The translations under genes and the position numbers were made by a program. This document shows, one piece after another, positions 12,088 through 23,267 of a stretch of 64,000 nucleotides of DNA. Where the stretch lies: positions 13,557,094 through 13,621,093 of the forward strand of contig NC_092647.1 in the NCBI RefSeq assembly GCF_039555335.1, written 5' to 3'. The notes under the pieces are model-generated. The model was not told where the DNA came from. It worked only from the letters and a program-made list of their open reading frames with translations, and did no database searches. This DNA is from Amphiura filiformis (lineage: Eukaryota; Echinodermata; Ophiuroidea; Amphilepidida; Amphiuridae). The first letter of the stretch is position 1. Each line of letters opens with the position of its first letter.

Positions 12088-13135
12088 GTGATAGAGGGTG
12101 TGAAAATTAGAATCCCATCATTTTCTGACAATTTGGTCCCTATAGAAGCCAAAACACCAAAAACAAAATCAATTTTATCAAACAAATCCTACGGGAATGT
12201 ACCTGATATTGACAGTGGATTGACATTGCCAGAACTTTGGAAAAAGGAAAAACGATCCATGCATATATGGCTATCTTAGATTTCTCCAAGGCGTTTGACA
12301 AGGTAGGGGCCTACCGCATGAACGCTAATCATTATGGCATTAGAGTGAATCTGCTGGACTGGGTGAAGAATTTTCTTATCATGTGCACCCAGAGCGTGCA
12401 GAGAGTAGAGCATGTGAGGGAAATTTGTCAACTCCGAAACCAGTCCTGTCAGGGGTACCGCAGGGGACAGTTTTGGGCCCGCTTCTCTTTCTTCTGTTCA
12501 TAAATGATCTTCCAGATAATATACAAAATAATGCCCGTCTCATCTTCGCTGATGGCTGTTTAGTGTACTCAAACATCTATTTAGAGAAAGACGTAGATTC
12601 CTTGTAAGATGACCTTAAACAGCTTGAGAAATGGCAGTCAACTTGGAAGATGAGTTTCAATCCTGCCAAGTGTTCCATTATGGAGATATCGCAGAAGAAA
12701 AAACCTCCACATAGAGATTATATTTTCTGTGGCCAAAAACTCCAGGTTCCTAACTCTCATCCATACTTAGGAGTACAGGTTGATGACAAGCTAAATTGGG
12801 CTGAACAAGTAGACAACACAGTGAAAAGGGAAAAAGTACTATGGGCATGATTAGAAGAAATCTTTGGTTCTGCCCAAACAGGTAAAGACAACTGCTTGCG
12901 TCACCTTAGTTCGTCCTAAGCTTGAATATATATGCAAGCTGTGCATGGGATCCCTACAAAGTGGGACAAACCAAGAAATTGGAAGGCGTTCAGAGAAAAG
13001 CAGCTCGTTTCTGCACGAGGAACTACAGCTGAACTTGGTTGTGAAACACTAGAGCAATGGAGGGAAAGTTCTAGATTGAACATGTTACTCAAAATTCAAG
13101 ACAACTTGGTTGCTATCAACAAGGAGACATAAATT
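12088..13135 (+). pseudogene. LINE (CR1/Jockey-like) reverse transcriptase, broken
   Basis: Pieces of a non-LTR retrotransposon reverse transcriptase appear in order. MAILDFSKAFDKV is at about 12264; NANHYGIRVNLLDWVKNFL follows; [18 protein letters not shown] is in the next frame at about 12448; IFADGCLVYS at about 12546 is the catalytic box with FADD changed to FADG; then come MSFNPAKC, HPYLGVQVDDKLNW and VRPKLEY, and in another frame VQRKAARFCTRNY. At least three frameshifts and several stops are present, and endonuclease and 3' tail are missing. It is an inactive 5'-truncated copy of the family also seen at 7785-7912. Confidence 0.85.
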
Positions 13136-13800
13136 AAGCCTTCGCAAAAATAGAAAGCAGAAGTGCCATTCGCAAGAAAAGACACTTAACGGCCCATTCA
13201 GTGATTTGCTCATCCGGACGAGCGTAAAAATTATCAAAATTCAGGTTTTGGTACCTTTGTCATTGTCATCGATGTGCTAACATAGCCTGCGAGTGGTTCA
13301 GCCGAAAGTGGTGTATTTAAGACAAAATAAGACATTTTACACGAATCTGTAATTTAGATACTGACAGTATCTAAATTAGATACATGTATTTGAATGGGGC
13401 TTCAACTTCGTCAGTAATGCTGTTTTCTTTGTTTTTTGCCAAATTGGTCATTTCAAAAATACAAATGACAATTTGAATGACTTATCCTTCACTTTTAAGC
13501 AATTTATAAACAATTTTGATTTTTTCACACTTGCACTAGCTGCATGGGATCACAACAAACAATTTCATGCCACCTGATATAAAGAACGGAGTGCATTTCA
13601 AGGTCAATAATTCTCTCTTATTCACAGTGAAGCTATGCAATTTGATAGATTGACAATATGCAATTTGATTAGGGGAAAGCTATTCCGGAGGGAGTATGTA
13701 AATTAAATGGAACAGCCAATGCCAATGGGTATGTAATTTAACTGGAACAGCCTTAAATTGATATCGATATCAATATTGACGTCACAGATTCGATTTGTCA
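13136..13800. other. Non-coding stretch
   Basis: No gene is seen. A short palindrome around ACTGACAGTATC lies near 13360, and a near-duplicated phrase GTATGTAA(A)TTAA(C/A)TGGAACAGCC lies at about 13693 and 13730. Confidence 0.4.
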
Positions 13801-13802
13801 CA

Positions 13803-14503
13803 TCCCAGCAAACACAAAAACGTTTTAAAACGTTTTAAATAAGTTATATTTTGGCTTTTGGTTTAGGTAAAAACGTTTTAATAACATTAAAATGTCGGGT
13901 TATATAAAGGTCATGATAACGTTTTAAAACGTTTTGAATGAAAACACACTACAACAATATTTTTAAATGTTTTCAAAAAATGTTATTGTAAACTATTTTT
14001 GCAAACATTGTTTACCAAATATTGTGTCAATACTTAAATAACATTATGTTAAAATGTTTGAACCCAGCAAACACAGAAATGTTCTTAAAATGTTCTTTTC
14101 AACACCTTTTAATAACATTTAAATGTCGGGTTATATAAAGGTCATGAAAACGTTTTTAAAACGTTATTGAAAATATTTTGGGCAAACATTTTCGCAAAAT
14201 ATTTTATCAACCCCCAAAATAACATTCTGTTTAGAATGTTTTGTATCAAGTTTTCAAGAATGTTTTTAGAATGTTATTAAAACGTTTTTATACCCTTTAT
14301 ATAACCCGACATTTAAATGTTTTCTGTAAAACATTTTTGTTTGCTGAGCATGCAGTAGATTATCAAAACATGTTTTTAAGGTTATGAAAACGTTTTATAC
14401 TCTTAATATACCCTTTATATAACCCGACATTTAAACGTTTTCTGACAACCTTTTATAACCTTTTGCGAATGATGTCGAAAACGTTTTGTGTTTGCTGTGA
14501 TGA
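13803..14503. mobile_element. Cluster of CAGCAAACAC MITEs
   Basis: CCAGCAAACACA(A/G)AAA at 13804 and 14064 and the inverted GTGTTTGCTG at 14487-14496 bound two or three nested or adjacent palindromic units. They are rich in AAACGTTTTAAAACGTTT and TAACCCGACATTTAA with its complement. A further end fragment, CCAGCAAACACGCGTTTTAC, is at 21747. Confidence 0.6.
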
Positions 14504-15500
14504 TCGTCAAACCTGTATTAGAAGATGTCAGTTCTCAGGAACTGACACAAAAATGGCGATATGGGGCCTATTATAGCTACGTACATTCAAATTAAAATGT
14601 TTGTAATCTGATTTTTGACATGGAGAGAAAACGTATGAAGTTGGTACAAAAACGAGGTTTAATCATGTTAATTACCACTGCAAAAAACGACGACCAATTT
14701 GTCACTTATATTTCGGAAGGTATTTACTTGCTTTTTGATGTAAGCGGTCAAAGGCCACATGTCCCTCCAGATGAGCCAAGAAGTGGACGTCCATCACTTG
14801 TCTCGGTCCCAGCCGGTTTGTGTTCCTCCGTCACCAAACAGGAGCACAAACCGGCTGGGATCGAGACTAGTCCATCACTTACGGATGCACAGTGAAGAAA
14901 CTCAAGAAAGTGGAGGATCTTATCATGAAAAAGTTATGCGCCTACTGTCCATCTTGCGCCACCTGTAAAGAAAGTAAACATACTTATGAGACCAGTTTTG
15001 GACCATAATGTACATAAGCACCAGTGTTTACACTGACAAAATTTCATATGCAAAACTACATGCTTTTGGAAAGTATGTAAGTTTGCATATGCAAAATATC
15101 ATATTTTGCAAAGGTATGTGGTTTTGCACGCAGCACCGGGACCGTCCACCCTCCCACACCCCGACGTCATCTGTGGTGTCTTGAAGATCTTTGCTTGTAT
15201 AAAATTCCAGGAATCTACAAGACTGTGATCAAGTCTGAGTTCCAAAAAGTCACGACCAGACCTGTATGTGAAAATTTTTGGGAATCCCATGTTTTCTTTA
15301 GGAGGTGCCTTTAATTTCTGGAATAGCCCATTCAATCTAGAGTTATCTTACCAAATATTGGAGCCTCGTTATGTTCTAATGTTGCTGTATACCAAAAAAA
15401 ACGCTGCACTGATTTGGGTGTGTGGGAGGTTGTGGTCGCAATGTGGCGTGTGTGTTTTTGTTGTAGGTGTGTGAAAATTGAACGAATTCGCTTTTATTAA
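14504..15500. other. Non-coding stretch with a short hairpin
   Basis: GGTCCCAGCCGGTTTGTG near 14803 is mirrored by CACAAACCGGCTGGGATC near 14845. No recognisable gene is seen, and the frame at 14620-14895 spans the hairpin and is not coding. Confidence 0.4.
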
Positions 15501-16006
15501 TACAGGGTGTCCCAGAAAGAACTGTATCGTCGTAAACTTAATTGTTTGGTTATTTTAACTCCACAACCATAAACATAACTAAATAACTGGTGTGTTTGAG
15601 GAATAAATTAGCTATTTTTGTTTTTAATTTTGACAATTGACCACACCGTTCGTAAAATACAAGAATTTTACGAAACTCCCTCATATTCAGACCTTTTCAC
15701 GGTTTCAAATATCGATCGATGATCTGTATTCGGAGTAAATCACTGCGCATCATCAGCGCATGAGGCGTCTATTGTCATTGATAGATATAATTTTGAATCT
15801 GTGGAACGGGCTGAAAATTAGGTAGTTTCGTACAATTCTTTTATTTCAAAAACGGAGAGGTCAATCGTCAAAATTCAAAAAGTATGTGATAGCTGATATA
15901 TTCCTCAACCACATCATTTATTTATAGTTATGTTTGGTTTATGCGTTAAAATACCAACAAAAAAAAGCAGTTTCCGACGATACAGTTCGTTCAGGGACAC
16001 CCTGTA
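15501..16006. mobile_element. Palindromic MITE with TACAGGGTGTCCC termini (Tc1/mariner-type)
   Basis: TACAGGGTGTCCCAGAAAGA at the left and GGGACACCCTGTA at the right, with the inner GAACTGTATCGTCG mirrored by CGACGATACAGTTCG. The arms extend several hundred bases toward the centre near 15750. TA lies at each end, as expected of Tc1/mariner targets. No transposase is present. Confidence 0.75.
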
Positions 16007-16704
16007 TTATCATCTTTTTCAGTAGGTCGGCCTTATATGATTAAGATACAATAACATCAAAACGAAACTTTAGAGCAATATTGGTAAAGTAGAGTGAGTA
16101 GACAGGATAGAGGCTAAGGACGGGCTTTTCTTTCTCTCTTTCTTTCTGCCTCTTTCTCTTTTCCTTTTTTTCCTTTTTTGTATTCTTTATTCCTTCCTTT
16201 ATTTCAGTCTTCCTTCCTTATTTTCTGACGTTTTTTCTTCCTAGAACCATTATAGCCAATATAAGTTGTCACGGAAATTTAATAGGAAGTAGTTCTGTTT
16301 CTGGTTTTAAAAATAAAATACACATTTGTTTCAATATGTTCAGAGTGTTGTACTTTTTTTACTTTAAATAAATATATTTCGGGCATGTTAGCTGGGTTCA
16401 GTACTACTTCCTTGAGTATTCCTTCAACTTCCTACTTTATCATGTCTATGACTGCAGTTTTGATCATCATCATCGTCAAGGGAGCTAAGTTCGAAACAAC
16501 TTAATTACCATTGTCACGAGTCGTTAAACATGTATATCTCGGTTTACGGAGTCCCTATTGGCTGATTTTTGCGAGTCCACTCACAGTTCTGTCTAGTTAG
16601 GTATGGTTAACGTGCCAAATCATGCGTAAAATAACTGACTTATACCATCGCTCACACTATTATCTATTTTTGTTTTTCAAGTAAAAATGCCCAAACTGAA
16701 TTGG
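16007..16704. other. Region immediately upstream of the Hox gene
   Basis: A pyrimidine-rich tract (CTTTCTTT-type) runs from about 16126 to 16215. The stretch 16216-16704 is mostly free of recognisable repeats and is the natural place for proximal regulatory sites. Confidence 0.4.
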
Positions 16705-16739
16705 TATTTAAACTGATGCTGTTGTATCAAAATTCAGTC
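16705..16739 (+). promoter_or_regulatory. Candidate core promoter of the Hox gene (TATA-like plus initiator)
   Basis: TATTTAAA at 16705-16712 is followed by TCAGTC at 16734-16739, which fits the animal initiator consensus TCAKTY. If the A at 16736 is +1, the TATA-like box starts at -31, the normal spacing, and the 5' leader to the ATG is 80 bases. No good downstream promoter element is seen at +28. A second TATATA-like string lies at 16742-16747 but has no initiator at the right distance. This is a motif-based inference without transcript support. Confidence 0.35.
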
Positions 16740-16815
16740 TCTATATACTGATCCGCTATAGAGGGTATTATTTGTTTTTTTCTTTTATATTGTGGTCTCT
16801 TAATACTATAATATT

Positions 16816-17326
16816 ATGATGACTTCGAGTCCACACTTTGTAAACCCACTATTCACTAAATATCAAAGTGGTGCTGATTTTTATTCGGCTTCTTACGATT
16901 TACCATCGTGTGCTAAAGTAGGCAAGGGAACTTACGCACCGCATTCATCAGCGAACTTTAGCGGAGGAGGTGCGATGAGCGCTCCGTCTCATCATCAACA
17001 GGCGTCACCGGGTAGCGGCTTTGCCCCGTCAGCCTCCGGTTTCCCGGCACCTGTAAGCTATGATCATCCGCCGGGTTCTTCATGCAGTCCGAGTGGCTAT
17101 GCAACCGGTCATATTACCGGGCAGAATGGAAGTAGCCATAACGTGGCATCTACGGCGAACGCAGTCGCCGCGGCGTATTATTGGCCGAATAGCGGAGCCG
17201 GCGATTTGGGGGAGACGCATCCGGGATTCGGAAGCATGACCGGAGCTGATGTACTCAATAATAACTACTCAACGATGGAAGCCTCACAGAACCCGCATCA
17301 TAACTATCCATGGCTCAGTATGCCGG
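16816..17326 (+). CDS. Hox: Central-class Hox transcription factor, exon 1 (Hox6/7/8 group)
   Basis: First coding exon of a Hox homeodomain protein, residues 1-170 plus the first base of codon 171. Two Met codons open the frame. The following residues (TSSPHFVNPLFTKYQSG) resemble the N-terminus of chordate Hox6-Hox8 proteins (S-x-FVN-x-x-F-x-KY), best Hox8, which supports this start. The middle is Ser/Gly/Pro/Ala-rich and probably disordered, with a VAAAYYW stretch. The hexapeptide that contacts PBC/Exd cofactors is YPWL at residues 164-167, where YPWM is usual. The exon ends ...ATG CCG G followed by the donor GTAAGA. The reading frame past the donor runs into intron and stops at 17406, so it is not coding there. 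The protein acts in the nucleus in anterior-posterior patterning. Assignment within Hox6/7/8 is not certain. Confidence 0.9.
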
Positions 17327-17363
17327 GTAAGATATTTAATATTTTGTATTTCAGTTCCTGCCC

Positions 17364-17706
17364 TGCAAAAACAAGGGTTAATTATAGATTAACACTATTT
17401 GAGTAACATTTTTAAACATGTTAAACCGTTAATGTGTTAACATTTATGTTAAAATATTAACACTTGTGTGTTAGAATATAAATACAAATGTTAATATTTG
17501 AACATGTGTTTAAAAATTGTTACTCAAATAATGTTAATCTATTAACACTTGTTTTTGGAGAGTGTTGTTAACGTGTTAAAGCGTTTAAAATGAACATCAT
17601 CATTTAATCATTAGTGTTAATGTGTTTGTGAAAGTGTGAAAAGTGTTTTTCACATTAACGGTTTAACGTTTTAAATAGTGTTAATCTATTAAAACTTGTT
17701 TTTGCA
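17364..17706. mobile_element. TGCAAAAACAAG MITE, copy 1 (in Hox intron)
   Basis: TGCAAAAACAAGGGTTAAT at the left and AAAACTTGTTTTTGCA at the right. Subterminal TTAACACTATTTGAGTAAC is mirrored inside, with many TGTTAA/TTAACA motifs. It starts only 37 bases after the exon 1 donor. Related copies are at 48783-49138 and 49503-49908. Confidence 0.75.
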
Positions 17707-18630
17707 ACTCGGACACAAAGTTGTAAACGCAATAATTGTTTGAAACATGGCAATATTTATTTTGATATTTCTATAGTAGTTCCTGTATTTTATTTATAAT
17801 AACTCAGACACTGAGTTTTAAAAATGCTTGAAACGGGTAATGTTTGAGATACGAAGGAAAACTCACATCGCTGAACCCAAGTAACAGATTTTTCAGGTAA
17901 AGAACTTTTATCAAACCTGAGACAAGAATACCAAAATTCATGTCTCAGACCAAACTTCATTCAAAATCGGGCAGCAGTCGCTAAACACCGTTTTTTTAAA
18001 ATGTTTTAGGATGAAATTGAATTACATTGAGAAATTTGTTGTTGTCTTAGAAAATGAGAAAAATAGATTGGAAAAACTTTTTCATAATATGATATTTTTA
18101 AGTTTATGTAATAATCAATTCCCGTAAATCCCGAACGTGATATTCATAAGCAACCAGGCTCCTCTCGGTACGCAGGCTTCTCCTAGCTTGGTTTGCGGCA
18201 TAGATACGGTATACTGTGATGGCATGCAGTGGTATTTGCTTGGCAATATGCTGCTCATTTTGCCCAATACGAAGTTCCACATTCACTCTGTTAACTATAC
18301 ATTGTTATTCAGGATCTATTTTTTAACCTCCACTTTGTACTTATGGTTCACTTTAAATAAAACTAAATAAAAAATATAGTAAAAATTACGCAATGTTGAG
18401 TGAAACCTGAAGAGAGCAACAAAATGAGTCAATGAAACTCAATTGAGTACGATTTAATATTGAGTTCTATTGACTCATTTTGTTACTCTGTTCAAGTTTG
18501 ACTCAATATTGAGTAGTTTTGTATAATACTAATGGATATTGTTGTGAATAAGATGTTGAATGGCAAAAACAAAATCAAAATGCGTTATAAAGTTACACAA
18601 TCATATGAAATGCCTAATTGTAACAGTTAT
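17707..18630 (+). other. Intronic non-coding stretch with a small hairpin
   Basis: No gene is seen. CAACAAAATGAGTCAATGAA near 18418 is mirrored by GACTCATTTTGTTACTCTG near 18470, and TCAATATTGAGT recurs, giving an approximately 125-bp hairpin at 18395-18516. Confidence 0.45.
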
Positions 18631-18954
18631 TAATAAACAAAATCGATTTTCATTATCTAAATCAATATATTATCGAAAAATAACACTATGATGTTTTGCA
18701 AAAGTTTATTCTACAAATCGTATACTTTTAAAACTTGCTTGATTTATTGTTGTTAATGAGTTATGTACGTTTTACAAAAGTGTTGTTTCAGCCCTCTTTA
18801 CAACATAACTCAAGAACCAAAGGACCTACAAAAGTATACCTGTAATATTTGAATTCTTCTACACACTCGCTATGAAATGATCAATGCAATTTTGCCAAAG
18901 TCCACCACTATTAGCAAGATGCTCTGAACTACCAAATCGCAACAGTTTAAAATA
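18631..18954 (+). repeat. Dispersed repeat, copy 1 (partner at 40118-41135)
   Basis: Aligns in the same orientation with 40118-40305 plus 40982-41135: AAATCGATTTTCATT, ACTTGCTTGATTTATTGTTG, TTTCAGCCCTCTTTACA, AAATGATCAATGCA, CCAAATCGCAA. It continues beyond the palindromic element inserted at 18955, as GTTGCTATAGCCTTAATCC from 19441. Confidence 0.75.
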
Positions 18955-19438
18955 AAGTCTGCACAAAAAGAAACTCAGCTGTTATAAAGACGACTATAGC
19001 TTCAGAACTAATAATTGTTTTCACAATATTTCAACATAGAGGAAGGATGAATTATTTACACGTATTTTGATACCACATTTGTCAAATGTTGTTCAATATT
19101 AACAACACAGTAGTGTTTTTAAAGAAAAATACCCGAATTTAAAAGTTGCAGTTTACAGCGATCAATGGTTATTATGCCAGAACGGTGGCACGTAAAGCCC
19201 TCCATTATCTTCACGCTTACTTCAAAATCAATACAAATAGCTGCAACTTTAAAATTCGGCTCTTTTTCTTCCAAAACACTGCTGTATTGTTAATATTGAA
19301 CAAAGTTGGACAAATTGGGTATCAAAATGCGCGTAAATAAACCATCCTTCTTTTTAGGTTAAAATAATGTGAAAACGCCTATTAGTTCTGAAGCTATAGG
19401 CGTGTTTATAACAGCTGAGTTTCTTTTTGTGCAGACTT
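18955..19438. mobile_element. Palindromic MITE with GCACAAAAAGAAACTC ends, TA target duplication
   Basis: AAGTCTGCACAAAAAGAAAC at the left is mirrored by GTTTCTTTTTGTGCAGACTT at the right, and the arms continue inward (TATAGCTTCAGAACTAAT and its complement). TA flanks both ends (18953-18954, 19439-19440). The related sequence at 41129 lacks the insert, which confirms the boundaries. The subterminal AAAAAGAAACTC is shared with 31731-32235. Confidence 0.85.
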
Positions 19439-19440
19439 TA

Positions 19441-20019
19441 GTTGCTATAGCCTTAATCCTACATCATGAAACATCGTCAGATTATCAAAATCATTCAGAA
19501 TCCATAAAACAAACTTGTTTTTTCATACCACTTTCTATGAACGCATCAGCACACGAAAAGCAATTGTGTACCTGGGCAATGAATTACATATTTTTCAATG
19601 GCCTGAAAACAGACTGATGTTAAGAGCACCAAGGCAGTACCATAGGGCACCGAAGGCAATTGCCTTGGTGCCTTCTGTTATACTTCATGGGATGGAACAC
19701 ACCACCCTGGCTTGGAATGTTTCGTTTGCACTGTCAGTGGTATACTCGGTGGTGGCTACACACTATCATTGGCCATACGAGTCATAACTATAACCACAAT
19801 TTCTCCAAGGAGAAGCACACAGCCAACCAGAATCACCTTCCTTCACACATATCAGAATGCATTGGGGCTGCTTGACCATATTGACAGCCTCATTCCTCCC
19901 TTTACCCCATCAAAAAATCTCATAACCCTCCTGATCGTGATGCTAATGGTTCGAACCCTTGTGATGCAATGTTGTTCACTGGGGAGGTATGGGAAGTGTA
20001 TGGAACCCCCTGATGCATA
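19441..20019 (+). other. Intronic stretch with fragment of the TCCTAGGA element
   Basis: TATCATTGGCCATACGAGTC from 19763 followed by ATAACTATAACCACAATTTC matches the left end of the 27468-28120 element but stops after about 60 bases. A short palindrome GCACCGAAGGCAATTGCCTT lies near 19646. No coding region is seen. Confidence 0.45.
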
Positions 20020-20395
20020 ATGTTAATTGAAATTTGAATTGAATTGATATGAATATTGGGTGATTTTCATTTCAATGCATTCTAATTGAATTGAAATATA
20101 TTATTTGCCTTGGACATGAATTGGATTGGATTGCAAATTGAAATAACCGTGATCAATGAAGAATTGAGTTGAATTGGAATTGAAATCATTTTGAGTAATG
20201 CTGATTCAATGCATTAAAATTTGAATTTGAATTTGAATTGAAATGAATTTTGGGTATTTTCATTTCAATGCATTGGAATTGAATTGGAATTTTAAAAAAT
20301 GATTTGCATTGGGCATGAATTGGTTTGGATTGGATTTGAAATAATTGTGAGCAATGAAGAATTGAATTGGATTGGAATTGAAATTAATTTTCTGG
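20020..20395 (+). repeat. Two tandem copies of a GAATTGAATTG-rich unit of about 190 bp
   Basis: CATTTCAATGCATT occurs at about 20078 and 20263. Each is followed by similar text through GAATTGGATTGGA, ATGAAGAATTGA and GGAATTGAAAT. Both units are themselves made of degenerate AATTGAATT motifs. Confidence 0.6.
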
Positions 20396-20856
20396 AGAAA
20401 TAACATTAATCCAGAAACACTAATTGAAGAGTCTGGCCTAACGTTTCGAAAGAGACATGGGCACTCTAGCCTGTAAACTTTTACATAAAAGGCATATTAA
20501 GGCATAAACCATCACCATACCCTTTTTGTGCCGTGAAATCCGCGGATGAAGTGGACACCTATCATGGTATTTAATATTACAATCATGGTACATCATCAGA
20601 TGCTGTTATTCAGGAAGAAATCCTCAGGTCTATTGATATCTAATACTGATCTTTATTGCAGTTAAATTGCCTCTTAATTAGCCATTAAGGGGGTATTAGG
20701 CTTGACGATCATTGAATTAGTGCATGTTATTTTGGCTTATACAAGCCCATGCATGTATAGCATTGGGATGGTGGGTGGATTACGATGGTATTTTATTGAA
20801 AGTGAGTCTTTTGACAAGGCGCGTGTAACCAGGTTGCATGGTCCTTCTGAGGGGAA

Positions 20857-21059
20857 GGCACGGTGGCGCAGTGGTAAGGGCTCTACCTCGCAATCGGAGG
20901 GTTGCGAGTTCGAACCCCGGCGGTGCCATCGTGTGGTGCACTTGGCCATTGCGCTTTTCTTCACTAGCCTCTCTCAACCCAGGAGTGAAATAGGGAGCTG
21001 TTAGGAACATTGTCACCTTTTTGCTTTGAAATGAATTTTCTCGGCAAATAAAAAAAAAA
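20857..21059 (+). mobile_element. tRNA-derived SINE with poly(A) tail
   Basis: The tRNA-like head GGCACGGTGGCGCAGTGGTA contains a pol III A box (GGCGCAGTGG) and a B box GAGTTCGAACC at about 20906-20916, and ends at ...GGTGCCA. An unrelated body and a tail AAATAAAAAAAAAA (21046-21059) follow. The acceptor-like ends nearly pair, but T-arm and anticodon stems are mismatched, so it is not a functional tRNA gene. No clear target-site duplication was found. Confidence 0.75.
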
Positions 21060-21769
21060 CAATAATTTTATTTTTTCAGTAATGTCGGATAAAAACATGG
21101 TGCTTGGATATACCTTTTTTATAAATAAAATCCTGGTGTTAAAATTAGGTATGAAATTGTGTCTTTTAGTGTAAGATTTTTGATTTTTATAGGCCTCAAC
21201 TTCGCCCGTGAGTTTTTCTGGAATTAACTTTTTAGCGTTTCAAACTAATATAGTTCGCTAAAGAAAGATTTTCCCACCTCTATAAGACACATCGTGTGGG
21301 TCTTTATGTTATAGTTTTGTCAGAATATCCGTTTTAATTTTTCCCTTTTTTCACTTGCGACTGCCAAAATGTCCAACTCAATACTTCATTTTTTTTATAT
21401 AACCAGCATGCATGTGGCTTTGAAAATCATCCATGGGTACATTTGCGAGTTGATTTTGACAAAATTGGTAGTCGGAATTGAAAAATGGTGCAATCAAAAC
21501 CAAAATTCTGACAAAACCATGATATATAGCCCTATATATGATGTGCTTTAGAAAGTTGGGAAATATCTTTAAAAGCAAAAAACGTTGACCCCCAAAAAAG
21601 CTCATGGGGCAAGTTGAAGCCTGTGAAAATCGAAAATCTTACACTAGAAATTTCGCGATACTTTTCGATTTTCAGAGGGTGAGCATGGTGATGGTAGTTT
21701 ACAATATATTTTTCCACATTTGGCACTTCTGTATTGCACAGAGTTCCCAGCAAACACGCGTTTTACAGA

Positions 21770-22380
21770 AAAAGTGTAAATTTCTTGTAAACGTTTTAAG
21801 GGATCGGATAGCAACGTTTGCACATTGCTTTTGTGGGACACACCAAATTGCATTCTGAATACGAGGAATGTCCTTCTGATATCATTTTTAATTAAAATTT
21901 GATAAAGATTTTTTATATTTTGATATTTAACTTTCCTCGAAGTTAACTTTATAAATCTAATGAAATGTACCGGGTATACTTAAGGCGGTACTACACCCCT
22001 TGATAAATTTGTGTCTATTTTTGCATTTTTCTCAAAAACTAATAACACACTGGAAACAAAAGTTATGTATATTATAGGGGCAAGGAATCCAATTACTACA
22101 CTGGAATTTCAGTGACCCAAGACAAGCGGTTCGTTATTTATGATAAAAAATAAGGTACCGCTAGGATGTACCTCTTTTCCTATCATATATACTGAACCGC
22201 TTGTCTTGGGTCACTGAAATTTCAGTGTAGTAATTGAATTTCTTGCCCCAATAATATACATAACTTTTGTTACCAGTGTGTTATTATTTTTGAGAAAAGT
22301 GCAAAAATAGTCACAAATTTACCACAGGGGTGTAGTACCCCTTAAAGTGTATGTAGCTGGGAGGAAAAGACGTCCATCAT
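21770..22380. mobile_element. GAATACGAGGAATGTC family copy, split by a TTAA element
   Basis: TGTGGGACACACCAAATTGC, ATTCTGAATACGAGGAATGT, TCCTCGAAGTTAACTTTATA and, after the insertion, AGTGTATGTAGCTGGGAGGA follow the order seen at 37490-37740 and 54620-54850. The 21984-22341 element sits inside it. Confidence 0.7.
21984..22341. mobile_element. Palindromic MITE with TTAA target duplication (piggyBac-type), copy 1
   Basis: GGCGGTACTACACCCC at the left and GGGGTGTAGTACCCC at the right are flanked by TTAA at 21980-21983 and 22342-22345. The arms mirror each other almost throughout (TTGCATTTTTCTCAAAAACT, GGGGCAAGGAATCCAATTAC, TTTCAGTGACCCAAGACAAG). The host sequence without the insert (TACTTAAA-TGTATGTAG) is present at 37700 and 54829. 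Confidence 0.85.
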
Positions 22381-22492
22381 TTGAACAATTCGTATTGAAG
22401 TGGTTGGGTGGGTGTAAACACTTGATCCGAAGAACCATGCAGTGGGAAATCATGTAGGGGGCCATCAAAAGGTTAATCCGGCCCTACTTATT

Positions 22493-22800
22493 ATACCCAT
22501 AGGCGTAGATCCCGGGGGAGGGGGGGGGGATAAATCCCCCCAATATTTTGCCAGGGGGGGTGGTCCATACAATCATCCCCCCCCCCCATTTTAGCCCCCA
22601 AAGCCCTTTTTTTTCGCGCTACGCGCGAATTTATTCCACTTTTGCACAATATTTCATCAGTTTAGCTTCAAAATGACAAATTTTTCGTGCGCTTCGCGCG
22701 CATTTGTACCTTAAACTTCGCCAAAAGGTGCCGGTTTCACTATATTTCAAGAAATTTTATCCAACCCCATCCCCCCTACCATTGAACTAATGCAAACATA
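22493..22800. repeat. GGCGTAGATCC G-rich dispersed repeat, copy 1
   Basis: CATAGGCGTAGATCCCGGGG, a G-run, GTGGTCCATACAATCA, a C-run, then TTCCACTTTTGCACAATATT and CATCAGTTTAGCTTC follow the same order as 26843-27140. The inside contains the CGCGCTACGCGCG-type palindrome. Confidence 0.6.
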
Positions 22801-23267
22801 ACCCTAAAGAATACCAGTATTCTTTCAGAGGTTTTTTATATTTTATATCTGACATAAATAATTATTCCCTATTTTGTCTGTGATATAAATTGTATACTGT
22901 GTCGACCTAAATCGTAGAAAGTGCTAAGAATCGATACAAAACTGACAATGTTAATTTTAGAGATAATAGTATTGCATGAGCATGACGACATAGACGAGGA
23001 AGGTCAAGAAACCCAATTTGGGGAAGTTATTCTATTTAATAATTAACAAAATCAAGTATTGCGCTTCCTTTCAAAAGCAAAATCTAACATTTCTGTTCTT
23101 TCAATTCAAGTTTCTAGTTGAGAATTGTATTTTTTTTATAGAAACATTGTCTTACCATACTTACTTTTTTCCACGGTTCACACCACTCGCCAATTTTGAA
23201 GATTGGGCAATGTTGATTTTGCTGAGTGTTTCATATGTTCAGGAACATCTCATTACTACACTGTAAA

